This document shows positions 58,497 through 64,000 of a stretch of 64,000 nucleotides of DNA, in pieces. The stretch spans positions 1-64,000 of the forward strand of contig CAUWJP010000008.1 of NCBI GenBank assembly GCA_963559135.1, given 5' to 3'. A model generated the notes under the pieces. It saw only the letters and a list, made by a program, of their open reading frames with translations. It ran no database searches and was not told the DNA's origin. The translations under genes were made by a program, and so were the position numbers. Every line of letters starts with the position of its first letter. The first letter of the stretch is position 1. The stretch is from Sellimonas sp963559135 (GTDB lineage: Bacteria; Bacillota; Clostridia; Lachnospirales; Lachnospiraceae).

Positions 58497-59066
58497 CTAT
58501 CGTGCTGCTCCTGTTTCAAACGCTTTTTTATTGATCTCGACTGTTTTTGGCGGAACCGTCTTTTCAATAACCCGGTACCACTGCTCTTTTGTAAAGTCCA
58601 TATGTCTGGATGCAATGCCCAGAACGATCATATTAAATACTTTTGGATTTCCAAGTTTCTTTGCCTCCTCTGTCGCATTGACAGTGTAGACTTTATATTT
58701 CTCTTCCAGCGTTTCGATAATATGCTCTGGATACTGGGCCGCACCAATGACTACCGGCATCGGATCAATCCTCCAGTCATTCAGGATCAGCGCCCCGCCT
58801 TCTTTCAGAAAATGTGCATAGCGCAGAGCTTCCAGCCGTTCAAATGCGATAATGACATCTGCACAGCCTTCCTCCACGATCGGTTCTGCCACCTTATCTC
58901 CGTAGCGTACAAATGTTACAACGCTTCCGCCTCTCTGAGCCATACCATGGACTTCCGAAAGTTTAACATCATATCCTGCATCCAGTGCAAGTCCTCCAAG
59001 AATCCGGCTGGTCAGAAGTGTTCCCTGGCCTCCAACGCCGACTATCATAATATTTTTTACTCCCAT
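58497..59066 (-). CDS. iorB: Indolepyruvate ferredoxin oxidoreductase, beta subunit
   Basis: A 189-residue gamma/beta-type subunit of the 2-oxoacid:ferredoxin oxidoreductase family, with Val-Gly-Val-Gly-Gly-Gln-Gly-Thr-Leu-Leu near the N-terminus and Gln-Arg-Gly-Gly-Ser-Val. With IorA it oxidises indolepyruvate and other aryl-pyruvates to aryl-acetyl-CoA, reducing ferredoxin. Its start overlaps the iorA stop (TAATG). Confidence 0.95.
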   Translation of the reverse strand: MGVKNIMIVGVGGQGTLLTSRILGGLALDAGYDVKLSEVHGMAQRGGSVVTFVRYGDKVAEPIVEEGCADVIIAFERLEALRYAHFLKEGGALILNDWRIDPMPVVIGAAQYPEHIIETLEEKYKVYTVNATEEAKKLGNPKVFNMIVLGIASRHMDFTKEQWYRVIEKTVPPKTVEINKKAFETGAAR

Positions 59067-60820
59067 TACATTTCACCTGCCTTTACCAGTTCAATCGCCC
59101 CAAACTTACAGAGGGATTCACACAGTCCGCATCCGGTACACATCGTGTCATCAATCCGAATCGTGCCGTCCTCGTTTCTTGTCATGGCCGGACAGCCCGG
59201 TTTCATACACATGCCGCATTTTTTACATTTTTCCGGATCCGCAGCATAGAGCGGTTTTGGTCTCTTGTCAAGAAGCACACACGGTGTCTTTGTAATGATG
59301 ACAGATACTTCATCTTTTGCTACTTCTTCCTTGATTGCCTTCTCCAGTGCTTCAATGTCAAAGGCATTGATTTCCTGTACATTCGGCACACCGATTGCAC
59401 GGCACAGATTCGGAATGTCAATTGCGTACGTCGGATCTCCCTGCAATGTTTTTCCGGTTGCCGCATGATCCTGATGTCCGGTCATTCCTGTAGTAGAATT
59501 ATCCAGAATCAGCACCGTTCCGGTAGCCTGATTGTAAACCATGTTCATCAGGGAATTGACGCCGGTATGTAAAAATGTAGAATCTCCGATCACTGCTACC
59601 CAGTTTTTGATGTATTCTTTTCCTTTTGCTTTCTCCATTCCATGAAGGCTGGAAATACTTGCTCCCATACAGATCGTCGTGTCCACTACGCTAAGCGGTG
59701 CCACTGCTCCGAGTGTATAGCATCCGATATCTCCTGCTGCATGCATCTTTAATTTATTGAGAACATAGAAAACACTTCTGTGCGGGCATCCCGGGCAGAG
59801 AATCGGCGGCCGCTGCGGCAAATCTGCCGGAGGATCCAACCGCACCTCTTCTCCAAGAATAGCCTTGCGGATCATATTGGCACTGTATTCTCCCTGAATG
59901 GTAAAAATCTCTTTTCCAATAGCTGGAATACCCCAGGATTTTACCTGCTCTTCAATCACAGGATCCAGCTCCTCTACGATATACAGTGTCTCAACCTTGG
60001 ATGCAAATTCCCGGATCAGCTTTTCCGGAAGCGGATTGACCATACCAAGCTTTAAGACCGAAGCCTGAGGTAGCGCTTCTTTTACATACTGATACGGAAT
60101 TCCGCTTGTGATGACTCCGATTTTGGTATCGTTCATCTCTATTTTATTGATCGAGAGCGTGTCTGCCGCTTCTTTTAATTCATTGTTTCTCTTTTCAATT
60201 TCCACATGCCTAAATTTTGCGTTTCCAGGCATCATGACATTTTTTCGGATGTTCTTTTCATATGGTTTATCCGGAATCTCTTCCCGGTCTTTAAGTTCCA
60301 CAAGTCCCTGAGAATGAGCCAGTCTTGTGGTAATGCGGAAGATAACCGGACGGTCAAACTGTTCGCTTAATTCAAATCCGATTTTTACAAACTCCTTTGC
60401 CTCCGCACTGTCTGACGGCTCCAGAACCGGCACACCTGCAGCTCTTGCAATCATTCTTGTGTCCTGTTCATTCTGGGAGCTGTAAAGTCCCGGATCGTCT
60501 GCCACCATGAAGAGCAGTCCTCCGTTGACTCCCATATAGGAAACCGTATAGAGCGGATCGGAAGCTACATTGAGCCCCACATGCTTCATACATGCCATTG
60601 CACGCACTCCGGAGATACTTGCTCCAATTGCAGTTTCTGCGGCCACTTTCTCATTCGGCGCCCACTCTGCGTACAGATCATCCCGGTATTTCACGAGATT
60701 TTCGCTGATTTCCGTACTCGGCGTTCCTGGATAGGCGGATGATACCTTGACTCCGGCTTCATACGCACCTCTTGCAATTGCTTCATTTCCAAGCATTATG
60801 ACTTTATTTATTTCTGACAT
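59066..60820 (-). CDS. iorA: Indolepyruvate ferredoxin oxidoreductase, alpha subunit
   Basis: A 584-residue subunit. The N-terminal pyrimidine-binding part has Gly-Asn-Glu-Ala-Ile-Ala-Arg-Gly and Ser-Ala-Tyr-Pro-Gly-Thr-Pro-Ser-Thr-Glu. The thiamine-diphosphate part has Gly-Asp-Ile-Gly-Cys-Tyr-Thr-Leu-Gly and Gly-Asp-Ser-Thr-Phe. Two [4Fe-4S] sets close the protein (Cys-Lys-Lys-Cys-Gly-Met-Cys; Cys-Thr-Gly-Cys-Gly-Leu-Cys). The start at 60820 follows AAGGATGG and comes right after the paaK stop; an upstream extension lacks a site. Confidence 0.95.
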   Translation of the reverse strand: MSEINKVIMLGNEAIARGAYEAGVKVSSAYPGTPSTEISENLVKYRDDLYAEWAPNEKVAAETAIGASISGVRAMACMKHVGLNVASDPLYTVSYMGVNGGLLFMVADDPGLYSSQNEQDTRMIARAAGVPVLEPSDSAEAKEFVKIGFELSEQFDRPVIFRITTRLAHSQGLVELKDREEIPDKPYEKNIRKNVMMPGNAKFRHVEIEKRNNELKEAADTLSINKIEMNDTKIGVITSGIPYQYVKEALPQASVLKLGMVNPLPEKLIREFASKVETLYIVEELDPVIEEQVKSWGIPAIGKEIFTIQGEYSANMIRKAILGEEVRLDPPADLPQRPPILCPGCPHRSVFYVLNKLKMHAAGDIGCYTLGAVAPLSVVDTTICMGASISSLHGMEKAKGKEYIKNWVAVIGDSTFLHTGVNSLMNMVYNQATGTVLILDNSTTGMTGHQDHAATGKTLQGDPTYAIDIPNLCRAIGVPNVQEINAFDIEALEKAIKEEVAKDEVSVIITKTPCVLLDKRPKPLYAADPEKCKKCGMCMKPGCPAMTRNEDGTIRIDDTMCTGCGLCESLCKFGAIELVKAGEM

Positions 60821-60821
60821 T

Positions 60822-62132
60822 CTATAATCCATCCTTTCGTAAATCCTTGATTCTCTTCGCCTTTCCCTCAAATCTCTGCAGAGAATAAGGCGCTACCAGC
60901 CGGATTTCTGTTGCAAGGCCAAGCTGGGATTTCAGTCCCGCCTTGATCTTCTTTTCCAGTTCGCTGAGCTTTCCATAGCTGTCAAGCAACCGGTCGTCGA
61001 TCAGCTCTACCGTGATGGTCATAACGTCCAGTCTGTTCTTTCGTTCTACAAGGATCTCATAGTGAGGCCCAATCTCGTCGATCTTGAGCAGTACTTCTTC
61101 AATCTGTGTCGGGAATACATTGACGCCACGGATGACAAGCATATCATCTGCTCTTCCGGAGAGATTTTCGATTCTTGCGGTCGTTCTGCCGCATTTGCAC
61201 GGCTCATAGAAAAGCCGGGTCATATCTCCGGTCCGGTAACGTACAATCGGCAAAGCTTCCTTTCCAAGGCAGGTTACAACAAGCTCTCCCCGCTCTCCCG
61301 GCGGCAGCACCTCTCCGGTCTTTGGATCAATGATCTCCGGTATGAACCAGTCCTCATTCACGTGCATACCGCAAAGCTCGCTACATTCACCGGCCACACC
61401 CGGCCCGCAAAGCTCACTCATGCCGTAGTTCTGTGTGCAAAAGAACTGATCTCCCCATACGTGATGCATCTCCTCGCGCATCGCTTCGGTCATCCCTTCA
61501 CCTCCGAACAGTCCGGTCCGAAGGCACAAGTCTTTCTCCGGGTCCATCCCTGCCCTACGAATCTCTTCTCCCAGATGAAGCGCATAGGACGGTGTCGCCA
61601 CCAGAAGTGTCACGCCCATATCTTTTAGAAACATAATCTGCTTTTTTGTATTACCGGATGACATCGGAATCACGGCGGCCCCGATCTTTTCCAGTCCTCC
61701 GTGTAGTCCCAGTGCCCCCGTAAAGGTACCATAGCCAAAGGAGAGCTGCACGATATCCTCTGCGCATGCTCCTCCCATACAGGCAACTCTTGCCACATTA
61801 TTCAGCCAGATATCCAGATCGTTTTTTGTATATCCTACAATAGTCGGTTTTCCGGTCGTACCAGAACTTGCATGAAAACGTACCAGTTCCTTTTTGTCAA
61901 CTGCAAACAGGCCCATCGGATAATTGTCTCTGAAATCCTTTTTGCTCGTAAATGGAAGTCTCCTCAGATCATCCAATGAATGGATATCTTCTGGAGTCAC
62001 TCCTGCTTTGTCCATCTTTTCCCGATAAGGAGCCACCCGCTCATAGATGTAGGAAACTGTCTGTTTCAGTTTCCGAAGCTGGATTGCTTCCAACTCTTCT
62101 CTAGGCAATGTCTCCTCCTTTGCCCATATCAT
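60822..62132 (-). CDS. paaK: Phenylacetate-CoA ligase (copy 1)
   Basis: A 436-residue PaaK ligase that opens the operon. Motifs: Ser-Ser-Gly-Thr-Thr-Gly-Lys-Pro-Thr near residue 90, Tyr-Gly-Met-Ser-Glu-Leu-Cys-Gly-Pro near 240, Tyr-Arg-Thr-Gly-Asp-Met-Thr-Arg. It is a clear paralogue of the copy at 56733-58058, but the two differ along their length, so they may prefer different aryl-acetates. AGGAGG precedes the ATG. No convincing promoter was found in the 160 bases upstream. Confidence 0.92.
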   Translation of the reverse strand: MIWAKEETLPREELEAIQLRKLKQTVSYIYERVAPYREKMDKAGVTPEDIHSLDDLRRLPFTSKKDFRDNYPMGLFAVDKKELVRFHASSGTTGKPTIVGYTKNDLDIWLNNVARVACMGGACAEDIVQLSFGYGTFTGALGLHGGLEKIGAAVIPMSSGNTKKQIMFLKDMGVTLLVATPSYALHLGEEIRRAGMDPEKDLCLRTGLFGGEGMTEAMREEMHHVWGDQFFCTQNYGMSELCGPGVAGECSELCGMHVNEDWFIPEIIDPKTGEVLPPGERGELVVTCLGKEALPIVRYRTGDMTRLFYEPCKCGRTTARIENLSGRADDMLVIRGVNVFPTQIEEVLLKIDEIGPHYEILVERKNRLDVMTITVELIDDRLLDSYGKLSELEKKIKAGLKSQLGLATEIRLVAPYSLQRFEGKAKRIKDLRKDGL

Positions 62133-62227
62133 TTTTTCTTCCTCCTGGTCTGATTAAATTGGGAATAAAGCACTTCCCTGTTCTATGTAATGCCTTCTGT
62201 GAAAAAACCTTCCGGATTTTTGCATAG

Positions 62228-62263
62228 AAAAAAGAGGACTCGCCTCTTTGGCTTATCCTCTTT
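62228..62263 (-). terminator. Terminator of polC
   Basis: On the minus strand AAAGAGGA and TCCTCTTT form a stem followed by a U-run, about 30 bases after the polC stop. Confidence 0.8.
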
Positions 62264-62295
62264 AGTATACCATATTCCTTTATTCGTTTAAAGCA

Positions 62296-64000
62296 TTAAT
62301 CTGCAAAATCAAACAGAGATAACTGATTGGATTCTGGGAGATCAGAAAGAAGGCCAAGTTCTGCCATCTTATCGATTACCGTCTTGCTGACTTTCGTTCT
62401 CTGACGGAAATCATCTTTGGAAAGGTACTTACCGTCCCTTGATGCCTGTTCCACCGCTTCTGCCGCCTTATCTCCCATTCCGTCGATACTGGAAAGCGGC
62501 GGCATCAGCTTTCCGTCCACAATCCGGAACTTGGTCGCTTTTGCCTCATAAATATCAATCGGAACAAATTCCAGACCACGGGCATACATTTCCTGCACAA
62601 TTTTCATATCTTTCATCGTATCCTGTTCTTTTTTGCTCAGGCGGTCCTGCCTGCTTTTGTATTCTCTGATATAGTATGCCAGTTTCTCTTTTCCCTGACA
62701 CATAATTTCATAAGAAAACGCATCTGCGCGGATTCCGAAATAAGCCGCATAATATGCAAGCGGATAGTTAACCTTACAATAGGCAATCCGGTACGCCATC
62801 ATGACATAGGCTGCCGCATGTGCCTTCGGGAACATATATTTGATCTTTTTACAAGACCAGATGTACCAGTCCGGCACTCCGGCCTCTTTCATCGACTCTT
62901 CAAACTCCGGTGTGAGCCCTTTTCCTTTTCGCACTTTCTCCATAATCGTAAAGGAAAGCTCACTGTCCATCCCTTTATTGATAAGGTAGGTCATGATATC
63001 GTCTCGGGTACAGATCGCAGTGGAAATCGTCGCTTTTCCTTCCTGAATCAACGTCTGCGCATTATTCAACCACACGTCGGTTCCGTGGGAAAGCCCGGAA
63101 ATCCGGATCAGATCGGAAAGGGTCTTCGGCTTTGTATCCACTACCATCTGGATAACAAAGTCTGTTCCAAACTCCGGAATACCAAGACATCCTACCGGAC
63201 ACCCATCAATGTCGTCCGGCGTAATGCCGAGCGCCTCCGTATTGGCAAACAGCGACATGACTTTCGGGTCGTCCAGCGGAATATTTCTGGCATCAAACAC
63301 GTTCTCTACGCCGTCATATTCATTATCCATGGCGTCCGAATTGATCAGCTCCTCCAGCGTCTTGATCATGGTCGGATCATCGTGTCCCAGAATATCAAGC
63401 TTTAAGAGGTTATGGTCGATGGAATGGTAGTCAAAATGGGTTGTAATAATGTCCGTATTCATATCATTTGCCGGATGTTGCACCGGGGTAAAGGAGTTGA
63501 TGTCCTCACCGTGAGGAAGAACGATAATTCCTCCCGGATGCTGTCCCGTACTTCTCCGTATTCCTGTACACCCCTGTACGATCCGGTCGATCTCACAGTT
63601 CCGCTTCCTGCTGCCCCGCTCTTCATAATAATTCTTCACAAAGCCGAATGCGGTCTTATCTGCCAAAGTACCGATAGTTCCCGCACGGAATGTCTGTCCT
63701 TTTCCGAAGATGACCTCCGTGTACTTGTGCGCATTACTCTGATAGTCTCCTGAGAAGTTCAGGTCTATATCCGGCTCTTTATTTCCTTTAAATCCGAGGA
63801 ATGTCTCAAATGGAATATCGAATCCGTCTTTGACAAGAGGATGTCCGCATACCGGGCAGTCCTTGTCCTTCATATCCCATCCACAGCCTCCTGCAAACGC
63901 ACGCACTTCCTCCGAGTCAAAGTCACTGTAATGACAATGCGGGCAATAATAATGCGGACTTAACGGATTTACCTCCGTGATTCCTGCCATGGTGGCAACA
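62296..64000 (-). CDS. polC: DNA polymerase III PolC, C-terminal part (runs off the window)
   Basis: The last ~567 residues of the Gram-positive replicative polymerase; the reading frame stays open to the window edge, so the 5' part is missing. Visible: Ile-Thr-Glu-Val-Asn-Pro-Leu, a zinc-binding Cys set (Tyr-Cys-Pro-His-Cys and Cys-Pro-Val-Cys-Gly), catalytic Pro-Asp-Ile-Asp-Leu-Asn-Phe-Ser, and Gly-Gln-His-Pro-Gly-Gly-Ile. It ends Gln-Leu-Ser-Leu-Phe-Asp, a sliding-clamp-binding motif. Confidence 0.97.
   Translation of the reverse strand, partial: VATMAGITEVNPLSPHYYCPHCHYSDFDSEEVRAFAGGCGWDMKDKDCPVCGHPLVKDGFDIPFETFLGFKGNKEPDIDLNFSGDYQSNAHKYTEVIFGKGQTFRAGTIGTLADKTAFGFVKNYYEERGSRKRNCEIDRIVQGCTGIRRSTGQHPGGIIVLPHGEDINSFTPVQHPANDMNTDIITTHFDYHSIDHNLLKLDILGHDDPTMIKTLEELINSDAMDNEYDGVENVFDARNIPLDDPKVMSLFANTEALGITPDDIDGCPVGCLGIPEFGTDFVIQMVVDTKPKTLSDLIRISGLSHGTDVWLNNAQTLIQEGKATISTAICTRDDIMTYLINKGMDSELSFTIMEKVRKGKGLTPEFEESMKEAGVPDWYIWSCKKIKYMFPKAHAAAYVMMAYRIAYCKVNYPLAYYAAYFGIRADAFSYEIMCQGKEKLAYYIREYKSRQDRLSKKEQDTMKDMKIVQEMYARGLEFVPIDIYEAKATKFRIVDGKLMPPLSSIDGMGDKAAEAVEQASRDGKYLSKDDFRQRTKVSKTVIDKMAELGLLSDLPESNQLSLFDFAD

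Noticed and set aside
1..64000. tRNA, rRNA or CRISPR loci
   Set aside because: No cloverleaf, rRNA-like stretch or regularly spaced repeats were seen by eye; a covariance-model scan would be needed to exclude small RNAs.

Overview
The window comes from a low-GC Gram-positive anaerobe, most likely a gut Lachnospiraceae-type Clostridium. It has a Gram-positive PolC polymerase, PcrA, HPr, YerC (TrpR-like), DUF1836 and DUF1848 proteins, a formate/nitrite-type channel, and near-consensus sigma-A promoters and strong ribosome binding sites throughout. The genus cannot be fixed from the sequence alone.

Positions ~48 to ~43292 are a complete integrative conjugative element (ICE) of the broad Tn1549/CTn class. 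It has entered the 3' end of the 23S rRNA methyltransferase gene rumA (rlmD). The two junctions share the short core ACCGT. At the left junction the element's serine recombinase gene runs through the core and uses the displaced last codons of rumA as its own 3' end. At the right junction rumA runs through the same core, in the same frame, into about 112 codons supplied by the element. Excision would therefore restore a short RumA and add the 112-residue tail to the recombinase. This reciprocal, in-frame exchange of a protein tail is the most striking thing in the window.

Element layout, left to right and mostly on the minus strand: serine recombinase, a 50-residue protein, a MazF-like toxin and a sigma-like factor (0-3.4 kb); AT-richer cargo with a four-span membrane protein, a NapH-like polyferredoxin, a methyltransferase, a DUF4097 regulator / CPBP protease / DUF2975 / KTR operon, and a TetR regulator with its own operator (3.9-9.5 kb); a plus-strand XRE regulator (9.7 kb); a mating-channel block with peptidoglycan hydrolase, class B sortase, VirB4, PrgI, TrbL/VirB6, Maff2 and VirD4, interrupted by a toxin-antitoxin pair flanked by a partial prgI duplication (10-20.2 kb); an ArdC-like protein, PcfB, relaxase, MobC and a probable oriT (20.2-24 kb); a primase-like protein and a 2706-residue DarB-like methylase-helicase that contains a tnpV gene in another frame (24.4-34 kb); a row of small conserved proteins (34-36.2 kb); a 1382-residue thioester/SpaA-repeat adhesin, a plausible sortase substrate (36.5-40.6 kb); and ParB, ParA and a last small protein (40.8-42.9 kb). 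Seven otherwise unrelated proteins of the element end in Glu-Arg after a mostly basic stretch, which may be a shared secretion signal.

Right of the element is ordinary chromosome: rumA, a small acidic membrane protein, pcrA, DUF1836, yerC, a PHP phosphoesterase, a DUF1848 protein, a lipoprotein, an isolated holin-endolysin pair, ptsH (HPr), an FNT channel, an orphan ABC solute-binding lipoprotein and a cold-shock protein. Then comes a six-gene aromatic-acid operon (paaK, iorA, iorB, ACT, paaK, ACT) that fits interconversion of aryl-pyruvates and aryl-acetates through aryl-acetyl-CoA. The window closes inside polC. No tRNA, rRNA or CRISPR array was seen.
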